From positions 1-64,000 of the forward strand of contig CALXGC010000059.1 of assembly GCA_944387755.1 (NCBI GenBank): a stretch of 64,000 nt of DNA. The letters run 5' to 3'. Positions 42,214 through 49,541 of this stretch are shown piece after piece (position 1 is the first letter of the stretch; each line of letters starts with the position of its first letter). The notes beneath the pieces are model-generated. The model worked only from the letters and a program-made list of their open reading frames with translations. It was not told the DNA's origin and did not search any database. The position numbers and the translations under genes were made by a program. The stretch is from an uncultured Oscillospiraceae bacterium (GTDB lineage: Bacteria; Bacillota_A; Clostridia; Oscillospirales; Oscillospiraceae).

Positions 42214-42413
42214 TGTAGGGGCGCACATCGTGCGCCCGCCGTGACACAATCCCCCGCCCCCTTCGGGGGCACCCCCTTTCAAAAGGGGGCAAACGGCGGA
42301 TGTGTGCGTGGGGCGCGGCGACCCGGCGCGCCCACCGTTTGGGAATCCCCCCCGCCGCCTTCGGCGGCCCCCCACTTTCACAAGGGGGGCGGGCGGCCAC
42401 AGGCCGCCCCTAC
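42214..42413. repeat. Modular palindromic repeat cluster 5
   Basis: GTAGGGGCGCACATCGTGCGCCC, then a variant hairpin GCCCCC-TTC-GGGGGC (42256-42270) that differs from the usual GCCGCC-TTC-GGCGGC by paired changes, CCCCCTTTCAAAAGGGGG, a CGACCCGGCGCGCCC module, a second GCCGCC hairpin with CCACTTTCACAAGGGGGG, and GGGCGGCC/GGCCGCCC ending CCCCTAC. The end supplies the stop codon of the sulfatase gene. Confidence 0.85.
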
Positions 42414-44257
42414 GGGGATACCGGAGAGGGCTCCACCTCATATTCCCGGTAATACTGCACCCACTGGTATTCCAGCAGGCTCTTGCGCACATCTTCCGGG
42501 GGATTATTGGTGAGATTCCCCTGGGGGTCCAGATACAGCCGCTGGGTGTGGACCAGGGGCGTCATTTCCCGGATGGTCTCCGCATACTGGAGGAAGGCCG
42601 GACCGGTCCAGCCGCACTGTTCAAACAGCTCATTCATCAGGAAGCAGGGGGAGAAGTCCCCGCCGTCCCCCTGAAAGTCCCGGCCCAGGGCCTGTTTTGC
42701 GGCGGAGTTGGCCCAGATCAGATAGGGGGTGGCGTAGTACTCATAAAACCCCTCCCTGGTGGACAGGTCAAAGCTGGCCCCCGCGCCCCCATAGGCGCTG
42801 TTTCCGTTGCCGCCCCAGGGCTTGTGGTCCCCGAAGAGGACCAGCACCACCGGCTGGTCCATCTCCTCCAGAGCCTGCGCCATGGTGGTCATGGCGGAGA
42901 TGGTGATGTTGACGCCGTGGAGGTAGTTGTTGAAGATGTGGCAGGTCTCCGCCGGCAGGCCGCAGGTCTCCGGGTCCAGATAGATCTCGTTGGAGGTGTG
43001 CTCCGACTCATAGGGGCCGTGGTTCTGATAGCTGACGGAGAAGGAGAACACCGGCTCTCCCCCCTCCAGATGCGCCTGCAAATCCTTGACAATCTCATCC
43101 GCCAGCAGATGGTCAGAGTTCCACTGGGCGGCCACCGGGTCCACCAGCTCCCCGTAGTGATTCTCCGTGAACCAGTACTCCTGGAAGCCCAGGTACTCGT
43201 TGACGTTCTGCCGGTTATAGAACCACCCGAAGCCGGGGTGTCCCCCTCTGGTCTGATAGCCCTGCCGGTCGAAGTACCACACATAGGAGTCGGTGGGCTT
43301 CTGGAACTTGTCGTACTGGCTGTAGCCGGTGAGGAAGCACCACTCGGTGTCCACCGTGCCGCCGGCGAAGATATTGGTCAGCAGATTGCCGGAGACGGAC
43401 GCCTCCTCCAGGGCGTGCCAGGGGGCATAGACCGCCTGGACGCTCTCCTGCTCCCCCAGGGCAGGGAAGTCGGTGAGGTCGCAGAAGGCCTCCAGCATGA
43501 CGCCCACCACGCTCACCTTCTGCTCCTCCGGGATGTCCGCCTCCTCGTACTGCGCCAGAATCTGCCGGGCTGTCTCTCCGTCGTACTGCGCCGGCGCCTG
43601 GGGAATCATGTCCTGGACGCTGTAGAGAAAGGCGTAGAGCGCCCCGTGGGAGAGATAGACCTCCTCGTCGGACCAGAGGTTGACCTCCTCCGCCTCCGTC
43701 TGGGTCTGCTGGTAGAGGGGCGCGTTGCAGTACAGGCTCACCAGGGCGGTGGCCGCCACCGCCGCCGCCGAGGCCAGGCCGAACAGGCGCATCCCCCGCT
43801 CCATCCGCCCCCGGAGCAGCAGAGCCAAAATCAGCCCCGCCGCCGCCCAGAGCAGGGCGTTCTCCAGCATGGGGTTGAGGGCGAGGTCGTACTTGCCCGC
43901 CATGTCCCCCGCCTCCGAGATCAGCGCCAGGTCTGCCGCCAGCAGCGGGTCCCCCCGGAACTGAATCTTATAGTAGTTGGCCGCCGCCAGCCCCAGCACA
44001 GGCAGTCCCGTACACAGATAGGCCGCCCAGCTCCGGCCGGTGAGAAAATAAAACAGCCAGATCAGCAGCGCCGGGGGAAACAGATTCAGAGCGCACAGGG
44101 TCAAATCGTCTTCATAGACGGCGCGCAGCGTCTCATAGGACAGCTCCGGGGAGGAGTTGGCGGACACATACAGCGCCAGCACCCCCAGAAAAATTCCCAG
44201 CGCTGTCAGGCCGAGCCCCTGCCAGGCCGGGCGGAGAATTTTGCGCCACGCTCTCAT
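42410..44257 (-). CDS. LTA-synthase-like sulfatase (phosphoglycerol transferase family)
   Basis: The 615-aa protein has about five transmembrane helices (~13-200) and an extracellular sulfatase-fold domain. Features: 'VVGVMLEAFCDL' (first metal-ligand Glu), 'AGGTVDTEW' (the catalytic Thr loop, variant of GKTSDSE), 'GFGWFYNRQNVNEYLGF', 'SVSYQNHGPY' and 'VVLVLFGDHKPW' (metal-binding Asp-His). LtaS-family enzymes polymerise or decorate glycerol-phosphate polymers from phosphatidylglycerol. ATG 44257 has AGGAG upstream. The TAG stop lies in a palindromic repeat module. The exact polymer is unknown. Confidence 0.88.
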   Translation of the reverse strand: MRAWRKILRPAWQGLGLTALGIFLGVLALYVSANSSPELSYETLRAVYEDDLTLCALNLFPPALLIWLFYFLTGRSWAAYLCTGLPVLGLAAANYYKIQFRGDPLLAADLALISEAGDMAGKYDLALNPMLENALLWAAAGLILALLLRGRMERGMRLFGLASAAAVAATALVSLYCNAPLYQQTQTEAEEVNLWSDEEVYLSHGALYAFLYSVQDMIPQAPAQYDGETARQILAQYEEADIPEEQKVSVVGVMLEAFCDLTDFPALGEQESVQAVYAPWHALEEASVSGNLLTNIFAGGTVDTEWCFLTGYSQYDKFQKPTDSYVWYFDRQGYQTRGGHPGFGWFYNRQNVNEYLGFQEYWFTENHYGELVDPVAAQWNSDHLLADEIVKDLQAHLEGGEPVFSFSVSYQNHGPYESEHTSNEIYLDPETCGLPAETCHIFNNYLHGVNITISAMTTMAQALEEMDQPVVLVLFGDHKPWGGNGNSAYGGAGASFDLSTREGFYEYYATPYLIWANSAAKQALGRDFQGDGGDFSPCFLMNELFEQCGWTGPAFLQYAETIREMTPLVHTQRLYLDPQGNLTNNPPEDVRKSLLEYQWVQYYREYEVEPSPVSP

Positions 44258-44346
44258 ACCCGCCGCTCCTCTCTGTGTTAAATCCTTGTAAAGCCGTAAA
44301 AGGGAGTATAACACAACTTTTTATCAAAGAAAAGAGGCAAAACGCG

Positions 44347-44376
44347 AAAAAGAGGCGGCCGGTTCCGGCCGCCTCT
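44347..44376 (-). terminator. Terminator after the PNPOx-like gene
   Basis: AGAGGCGGCCGG pairs with CCGGCCGCCTCT (44351-44376) and is followed on the minus strand by a T-run (complement of 44347-44351). Confidence 0.85.
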
Positions 44377-44394
44377 GGCATATTTTTCACTTCT

Positions 44395-44874
44395 TTACTC
44401 CCGGTGCTTTCCGGAGACCTCCAGAGCCCGCACCCGAAACACACAGGTCTTCGCCAGCATCTGCGGCGGGAACTGAAACGTCTCCTCCGTCCCGCCCACA
44501 TGCTGAATCAGGCGGTTCAGGGCGTGGATCTTCTCTTCCCCGTCCTCCACAAACTCCGCCCGGCCGCTGCCCACCACGCTGTCGTACCGCCAGCAGTAGG
44601 CGCACGGATTTTCCGCCGTCCCCTGGATGAACTCATTGACGCAGTCCATCTGGAAGCAGACGTCGGGGTTGTTCCGCAGCACGTCGATCTTCCTGCCCTC
44701 CTGGGCGCTGTGGAAGTAGAGAATCAGGCTGTCCCCGTCCCGGTCCCAGCCGAAATTCATCGCCACAACATAGGGCTTTCCGCCGTCCACCATGCCCAGA
44801 TGGACGGTGCGGCAATTTTTAACGATGTCAAACACCCCGTCGGGGTCTCTGACCTCCCGGTCTTTTCTGCGCAT
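44395..44874 (-). CDS. Pyridoxamine 5'-phosphate oxidase-fold flavoprotein (NimA-like)
   Basis: The 159-aa split-barrel protein resembles the NimA/PNPOx-like group. It starts 'RRKDREVRDPDGVFDIVKNCRTVHLGMVDGGKPYVVAMNFG', then has 'LILYFHSAQEGRKIDVLRNNPDVCFQMD' and a Cys-containing middle 'NPCAYCWRYDSVVGSGRAEFV'. Such proteins bind FMN or haem and may reduce small molecules, for example nitroimidazoles; the substrate here is unknown. The start at ATG 44874 follows GGAGG. It lies 37 nt after the M23 gene stop, so it may be read from that promoter, and ends at a strong terminator. Confidence 0.85.
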   Translation of the reverse strand: MRRKDREVRDPDGVFDIVKNCRTVHLGMVDGGKPYVVAMNFGWDRDGDSLILYFHSAQEGRKIDVLRNNPDVCFQMDCVNEFIQGTAENPCAYCWRYDSVVGSGRAEFVEDGEEKIHALNRLIQHVGGTEETFQFPPQMLAKTCVFRVRALEVSGKHRE

Positions 44875-44911
44875 AAACTCCGCCTCCTGTCCGTTTTTTC
44901 TTATCAAAAAC

Positions 44912-46444
44912 TTATGGCAAATAGGAGAGGGGGTTGACGGAGGTTCCGCCCACCCGGACCTCGAAGTGGCAGTGGGTTCCGGTGGAGCGGCCGGTGCTGC
45001 CGGCGCGGGCAATCTGCTGGCCCTTGTACACCTTCTGCCCCGCCGACACGGTGAGGGAGGAGTTGTGGCCATAGTAGGTCTGGGTGCCGTTGTCGTGGGT
45101 GATGATGACCAGATTGCCGTAGCTGCCCTTATATCCGGCGTAGGTGACGGTGCCGCCGTCGGCGGCGCAGATGGCCGCGCCGTAGGAGGCGGAGATGTCG
45201 ATGCCGGAGTGGTAGCTGTAGCCGCCGAAGATATACCGCCCGCCGAAGTAGGAGGTAATGCGGCCGTAGATGGGCCACTGATAGCGGCCGGTGGAAGCGG
45301 TCTTGGGCTTCTCCTTGGTGCCCACGGCCTTGACGGTGGTGGTGGGCTCCCGGAGGGTGGTGCTGGAGTTGATAGTCCGCTCCTGCTCCTGGCCGTTGAC
45401 ATAGGTGACGGTGGCGTTGATGAGGGCCTCGCCCTCCGTGCCCTGGGTGAGAATCTTGCTGTCCCCGATGTACATGGAGCTGTCCTCCACCTCCTCCACC
45501 GGGCAGGCGATGGTCTGGTTGTAGGTCTGGTCCTCCACCGTCTTCACCGACAGCACAGGGGTGAGCTCCTTGACGTTGATCACGTCCCCAATCATCAGGC
45601 GGTCGATGTCCAGGCCGGGATTCAGGGCCTGGAGGTCGCTGAGGGACATGTCGTTGGCATAGGCGATGCCGTAGTAGGTGTCCCCCTCCACGGCGGTGTA
45701 GGTGGTGGACCCGCCCTGGTTGGCCTGGAGGGCGGCCTCCATCTCCCGGATGGTCATCAGGTTGTCCGGCTCGTACACCGGCTCGATGCTGACCGCATTG
45801 GCAAACTCCGCCGAGACGGTATTTTCATTGGTGTACTTGGCCTTCAGGCCGTCCAGCAGCGCGTTGAGGCTGTCCTCGTCCTTGACGGAGCCCACCGTCT
45901 GGCCGTCCACCGCCACCTGATAGCTGCGCAGCTCGCCGCTGACGCTGTCCAGCTTCTGATAGAAGTAGTCCTGAATCTGCTCCTCGGTGCTCAGCTCGGA
46001 GCGCAGCGTCAGCGCAAAGCCGTACTCCAGCGTCCCCTCCACCTGGTAGTCGGTGTGCAGCAGGGCGGAGCCCCGCGCCTCTACCTCCTCCATGGCCCGG
46101 TGGACGACGCCCGCGTCCGCCACCACGCCCACCGGCTCTCCGTCCAGGGTGACGCGGTAGCTGGGGCTGTACAGGGTGGTCAGGGTCAGGGCCACCGCCA
46201 GAGCGGCGGAGCCCACCAAAAACGTGGCCGGACCCGTGAACCGGCTGCCAGCCACAGCGTTGTGCAGCGTGTGGACAAAGCGGCGCCCATAGATGCGCCG
46301 CCACTCCCGGAAGGCCTTCCGGTACACAGGAAGGCTGCTCTTCAGCTCCGCCCAGGGGGCGCAGGCGCCCGCCTGGCCGTGGCCGGCCTGTCTGTTCGGG
46401 CGATTGGTCCGGTCTTCAAAGTGAAATTTCTCTGCCTTTTCCAT
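44912..46444 (-). CDS. Membrane-anchored LysM-G5-M23 endopeptidase
   Basis: The 510-aa cell-wall hydrolase has a cytosolic tail of ~70 residues, one transmembrane helix (~72-92), a helical/beta stalk, a LysM motif (~245-292, 'VEGDTYYGIAYANDMSLSDLQALNPGLD'), a G5-like domain (~295-375) and a C-terminal M23 domain. The M23 domain has metal ligands His and Asp in 'HSGIDIS' and the HxH of 'GTHCHFEV'. It probably cleaves peptidoglycan cross-bridges. A sigma-A promoter with a WalR-like box lies upstream. The length and domain order match clostridial M23 proteins. Confidence 0.93.
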   Translation of the reverse strand: MEKAEKFHFEDRTNRPNRQAGHGQAGACAPWAELKSSLPVYRKAFREWRRIYGRRFVHTLHNAVAGSRFTGPATFLVGSAALAVALTLTTLYSPSYRVTLDGEPVGVVADAGVVHRAMEEVEARGSALLHTDYQVEGTLEYGFALTLRSELSTEEQIQDYFYQKLDSVSGELRSYQVAVDGQTVGSVKDEDSLNALLDGLKAKYTNENTVSAEFANAVSIEPVYEPDNLMTIREMEAALQANQGGSTTYTAVEGDTYYGIAYANDMSLSDLQALNPGLDIDRLMIGDVINVKELTPVLSVKTVEDQTYNQTIACPVEEVEDSSMYIGDSKILTQGTEGEALINATVTYVNGQEQERTINSSTTLREPTTTVKAVGTKEKPKTASTGRYQWPIYGRITSYFGGRYIFGGYSYHSGIDISASYGAAICAADGGTVTYAGYKGSYGNLVIITHDNGTQTYYGHNSSLTVSAGQKVYKGQQIARAGSTGRSTGTHCHFEVRVGGTSVNPLSYLP

Positions 46445-46510
46445 CTCAAACCCCGCGTATTCAACCTTTTTCCCGCCTGCAAAAAAGTGACAGACCGGAA
46501 AAGAAAAGAT

Positions 46511-46561
46511 TACAATTTGGTAACAAATGAACTATACACGGAAAACTCCGCCGCGTCAACC
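46511..46561 (-). promoter_or_regulatory. M23 gene promoter with WalR-like direct repeat
   Basis: On the minus strand TTGACG (46556-46561), 17-bp spacer, TATAGT (46533-46538). Next to the start site the sequence TGTTAC-CAAAT-TGTAAT (46527 down to 46511) fits the WalR/YycF consensus TGTWAH-N5-TGTWAH. Control by the cell-wall two-component system is plausible for a peptidoglycan hydrolase. Confidence 0.6.
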
Positions 46562-46618
46562 CCTTTTCCCAGGCAGAGTATGAATTTTCTGCAAATATTT
46601 CGGAGGCTGCCGCGTTCT

Positions 46619-47764
46619 TTATTCCACGCCGCCGGGCGTTTTCTCCCGCCGGGTCTGAAAAACCTGTTCCGTCCGCGCCAGCAGCCGCCGCTCTCCGGCC
46701 AGCTCTCCGGTGTAGGGGGAGCGGGCGGCCACCCGCTCAAAGAGCCGCCGCAGCTTCTCCGCTTCCCCCTGATCCCCCTCCGCCAGAAGGGCCCAGGCGT
46801 GGGCCTGCCGCACCCGGGAGGGATAGTACTTCAAGGTCTGCTTCCAATAGCGGCGTACCTCCGGGGTATAGAGGCGCTCCGCCTCCCGCCGGCGGCCCAG
46901 CGCCAGGGCGCAGTAGATGGCCTCCCCGGCCAGCTCCAGGCGGTAGAGGCCCAGCAGGTCGTTCCGGGCCAGCAGGGCGCGCACCGCCCGGTCCGCCTCC
47001 TCCAGCTCGCCCAGGGCGATGAGGCGGGAGGCGGCCTGCATGGCCGTCCCGGCGATCATGGGGTTGCCCAGGTCGGCCCCCTGGGGCAGCGCAAACCACT
47101 CCTCCGGCATGTCCGCCAGGGACCAGCCCTCCAGCAGGGCCCCGTTCATCCACAGCTGGGCGGACAGGCACCGGAGGGCCAGCGGGTCCTTGCCCAGGCT
47201 CCGGACGTTCTCGCCGTCGTTGGCCACGCCCCCCGCCCGCCGCGGAATCAGGTTCCCGGCGGCCATCCCCGCCCCCGCCGCGGCCAGGGCGCCGGCAAAT
47301 ACCTGGACCGGCGGAGCCTCCGCCAGAAAGACAGCCGGCAGGGCCAGCGCGGCCAGCGTCAAATTGGCTAGTCCGCCCCCCAGGTGGTACAGGCGGTAGG
47401 GGGGATTCTCCTGCGCCGGGGGCGACATGAGACACTGCCCGCCTGTGCCTGGAACGCGGTAGGCCCGCACCCTCCAGCGTCCGTCCAGCTTCACCAGCAG
47501 CACCCGGCCAATCCGGAAGGACAGCGCCCGGTAGCCGGTGAGCAGGCCGCACGCCAGATGTCCCCCCTCGTGGACCGCCACCTGGAGGAAATAGGCCAGC
47601 GCCGCCAGGGCCAGGACCGCCAGGAGGAGTCCGGCGGTTTTCAGAGGGTCCCCGCCCCCCAGCTTGTCTGCCCAGCGCATCCCCCAGTACCCCAGGGCCG
47701 CCCCCACGGCGGCGGACAGGACAAGGAGAACGCTTCGCCAGGGAATCTGCTTTTTCCGTCTCAT
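46619..47764 (-). CDS. M50-like membrane metalloprotease
   Basis: A 381-aa membrane protein. Two helices (~8-60) lead to 'FLQVAVHEGGHLACGLLTGYRA', an HEGGH zinc-binding motif (HExxH) within a membrane segment as in site-2/M50 proteases. Further hydrophobic helices follow (~125-170), with a TPR-like helical C-terminal domain (~200-370). A downstream NPDG-like site is not obvious ('NLIPRRAGGVANDGENV' is the nearest candidate), so activity is likely but unproven. The ATG at 47764 has GGAG upstream, while the ATG at 47779 has none; the former is chosen. The substrate is unknown. Confidence 0.72.
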   Translation of the reverse strand: MRRKKQIPWRSVLLVLSAAVGAALGYWGMRWADKLGGGDPLKTAGLLLAVLALAALAYFLQVAVHEGGHLACGLLTGYRALSFRIGRVLLVKLDGRWRVRAYRVPGTGGQCLMSPPAQENPPYRLYHLGGGLANLTLAALALPAVFLAEAPPVQVFAGALAAAGAGMAAGNLIPRRAGGVANDGENVRSLGKDPLALRCLSAQLWMNGALLEGWSLADMPEEWFALPQGADLGNPMIAGTAMQAASRLIALGELEEADRAVRALLARNDLLGLYRLELAGEAIYCALALGRRREAERLYTPEVRRYWKQTLKYYPSRVRQAHAWALLAEGDQGEAEKLRRLFERVAARSPYTGELAGERRLLARTEQVFQTRREKTPGGVE

Positions 47765-47783
47765 ATCTAAGTTCTCCATCAAA

Positions 47784-47810
47784 GAGGAAAAGGGCGGCCG
47801 GAGGCCGCCC
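47784..47810 (-). terminator. prfB terminator
   Basis: GGGCGGCC (47792-47799) pairs with GGCCGCCC (47803-47810); on the minus strand TTTTCCTCTTT follows. Confidence 0.8.
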
Positions 47811-47823
47811 CATCATTCCTAAT

Positions 47824-48945
47824 TTACTTTGTGGCCCAGTTGCCCGTGGCCTCGGCGGTGAGATAGGCGTTGATAAACCCGTCCAGGTCGCCGTCCATGA
47901 CGGAGTTGATGGCGCTGGTCTCATAGCCTGTGCGGTTGTCCTTCACCAGCTGATAGGGCATAAAGACGTAAGAGCGGATCTGGCTGCCCCACTCGATCTT
48001 CAGCTGGACCCCCTTCAGGTCGGAGATCTTCTCCGCCTTCTCCTGCATCTGCAGCTCCACCAGCTTGGCCCGGAGCATTTTCATGCAGTTGTCCTTGTTC
48101 TGGAACTGGGAGCGCTCCTGCTGGGAGGCCACCACAATGCCGGTGGGCTTGTGAATGAGCCGCACGGCGGAGGAGGTCTTGTTGACGTGCTGGCCGCCGG
48201 CGCCGCTGGCGCGGTAGACCTGCATTTCAATGTCCTCCGGGCGGATCTCCACCTCCACATCCTCCGGCAGGTCGGGCATGACCTCCACAGAGGCAAAGGA
48301 GGTCTGTCTTCTGGCGTTAGCGTCGAAGGGGGACACCCGCACCAGGCGGTGGACGCCGTGCTCGCCCCGGAGATAGCCGTAGGCGTTCTCCCCCTCAATC
48401 ATGATGGTGGCCGACTTGATGCCCGCCTCGTCCCCGTCCTGATAGTCCATAATCTGATAGGTGAAGCCGTGGCGCTCCGTCCAGCGGGCGTACATGCGGT
48501 AGAGCATTTGGGCCCAGTCCTGGGCCTCTGTGCCGCCGGCGCCGGGGTGGATGGTCAAAATGACGTTGGACGCGTCGTACTCCCCGGTGAGCAGGGTCTG
48601 AAGCCGGGCCTCCTCCATCTCGCTCTCCAGCTTGGCAAAGCCCTCCTCCAGCTCCGGGAGCAGGGACTCGTCCTCGAACTCGTTGCCCATCTCGCACAGG
48701 GCCATCAGGTCGTCCCAGTGCTGCCTGCGCTTGTGCTGGCCGTCCACCTTGTGCTGGAGGGTTTTAATCCGCTGCTGTACCTTCTGGGCCTTCTCCAGGT
48801 TGTTCCAGAATCCGTCGGAGGCGGACTCCGCCTGGAGCATGTCCAGCTCCCGCTCCGCGCTCTCCAGGTCCAGGGCCTGCCCCAGCTCCTCCAGAGCGGG
48901 GGCCAAATTGTTCAGGCGTACCTTGTATTCATCAAACTGAAGCAT
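47824..48945 (-). CDS. prfB: Peptide chain release factor 2
   Basis: The 373-aa RF2 terminates translation at UGA and UAA. It has the coiled N-terminal domain, 'TIHPGAGGTEAQDWAQMLYRMY', 'SPFDANARRQTSFASVEVMP' (SPF recognition tripeptide typical of RF2), and the GGQ loop 'RASGAGGQHVNKTSSAVRL'. The usual programmed frameshift (CUU-UGA-C near codon 25) is absent: the region reads GCC-CTG-GAC without an internal stop. ATG 48945 is chosen over the longer frame from 49032. It is a single-gene unit with promoter and terminator. Confidence 0.96.
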   Translation of the reverse strand: MLQFDEYKVRLNNLAPALEELGQALDLESAERELDMLQAESASDGFWNNLEKAQKVQQRIKTLQHKVDGQHKRRQHWDDLMALCEMGNEFEDESLLPELEEGFAKLESEMEEARLQTLLTGEYDASNVILTIHPGAGGTEAQDWAQMLYRMYARWTERHGFTYQIMDYQDGDEAGIKSATIMIEGENAYGYLRGEHGVHRLVRVSPFDANARRQTSFASVEVMPDLPEDVEVEIRPEDIEMQVYRASGAGGQHVNKTSSAVRLIHKPTGIVVASQQERSQFQNKDNCMKMLRAKLVELQMQEKAEKISDLKGVQLKIEWGSQIRSYVFMPYQLVKDNRTGYETSAINSVMDGDLDGFINAYLTAEATGNWATK

Positions 48946-48981
48946 AAAATCCTCACTCTCATCTCGGTGTCTTGTCTTCCT

Positions 48982-49010
48982 ATTATATCCGCCCAAAGGC
49001 GGCTTGTAAA
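48982..49010 (-). promoter_or_regulatory. prfB promoter
   Basis: TTTACA (49005-49010 on the minus strand), 17-bp spacer, consensus TATAAT (48982-48987). It is divergent from the small zinc-ribbon gene promoter. Confidence 0.75.
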
Positions 49011-49061
49011 GAAGCCGCCCGGCTGTTTGCAAAAAAAGTGGCGCGGACGGGCCGGATATGG

Positions 49062-49067
49062 TATAAT
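49062..49067 (+). promoter_or_regulatory. Extended -10 promoter of the zinc-ribbon gene
   Basis: TATAAT (49062-49067) preceded by TGG, giving an extended -10; no good -35. It lies 39 nt before the GTG start at 49106. Confidence 0.5.
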
Positions 49068-49105
49068 ATTTATGTTCTCATCTTTTCGGAAAGGAGGAGA
49101 TCCCT

Positions 49106-49228
49106 GTGGCCAGCGATTGGTTCAAATGCCAGAAGTGCGGCTATGAGGAGCGGCGGCTGGCGCTTCCGCACATCAAAGTCTCGGAGACGCCCTGCCCTGA
49201 GTGCGGCGGCAAAATGGTCCGGAAGTAA
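49106..49228 (+). CDS. 40-aa zinc-ribbon microprotein
   Basis: A 40-codon frame starting at GTG with AAAGGAGGAG about 8 nt upstream. It has two CX2C knuckles (CQKC at residues ~8-11 and CPEC at ~31-34) spaced like a rubredoxin-type or FmdB-like zinc ribbon, and ends with basic residues. A TGG-TATAAT promoter lies upstream. Such proteins often bind nucleic acid or act as adaptor subunits. The function is unknown. Confidence 0.75.
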   Translation: MASDWFKCQKCGYEERRLALPHIKVSETPCPECGGKMVRK

Positions 49229-49370
49229 ACCGTGGGCGGCCCTTGCGGCCGCCCGCCCTCCTTGTGAAAGGCGGCGGGGAGATTCCGAATCAGCGGGCGC
49301 GCCGGGTCGTCGCGCCCCACGCATACGTTTGCCCCGTCCGGCGGGCGCACAATGTGCGCCCCTACGCCCT
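49229..49370. repeat. Modular palindromic repeat cluster 6
   Basis: GGGCGGCC-CTTGC-GGCCGCCC, a truncated CCTTGTGAAAGGCGGCGGG unit, GGCGCGCCGGGTCGTCGCGCC and GGGCGCACA-TGTGCGCCC ending CCCCTAC. The remaining ~70 bp before the htpG promoter hold nothing recognisable. Confidence 0.8.
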
Positions 49371-49437
49371 GCTTTGGAGCGCACAACGTCCGTGGTTTGC
49401 CCCGGCAGGGGGAAGTGTAAACAAATTATGAACCCTC

Positions 49438-49465
49438 TTGCATTTTTGGGGGACCGCGCTATAAT
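49438..49465 (+). promoter_or_regulatory. htpG promoter
   Basis: TTGCAT (49438-49443), 16-bp spacer, consensus TATAAT (49460-49465), directly followed by the CIRCE operator. Confidence 0.75.
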
Positions 49466-49469
49466 AATG

Positions 49470-49496
49470 TTAGCACTCATGGCTTGCGAGTGCTAA
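49470..49496 (+). promoter_or_regulatory. CIRCE operator (HrcA site)
   Basis: A perfect consensus CIRCE: TTAGCACTC (49470-49478), a 9-bp spacer and GAGTGCTAA (49488-49496). It places htpG under HrcA heat-shock repression, as the -10 box lies only 4 nt upstream. Confidence 0.97.
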
Positions 49497-49541
49497 CATT
49501 ATTTTGATTTTATCCTGATATACGGAGGCGCGGATTACATC

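Noticed and set aside
44875..45402. Longer frame for the PNPOx-like protein
   Set aside because: The extra ~176 residues are Pro/Ser/Ala-rich shadow opposite the M23 gene; GGAGG marks ATG 44874.
47824..49032. Programmed frameshift in prfB
   Set aside because: No CUU-UGA-C site or internal stop was found; the frame is continuous from ATG 48945.
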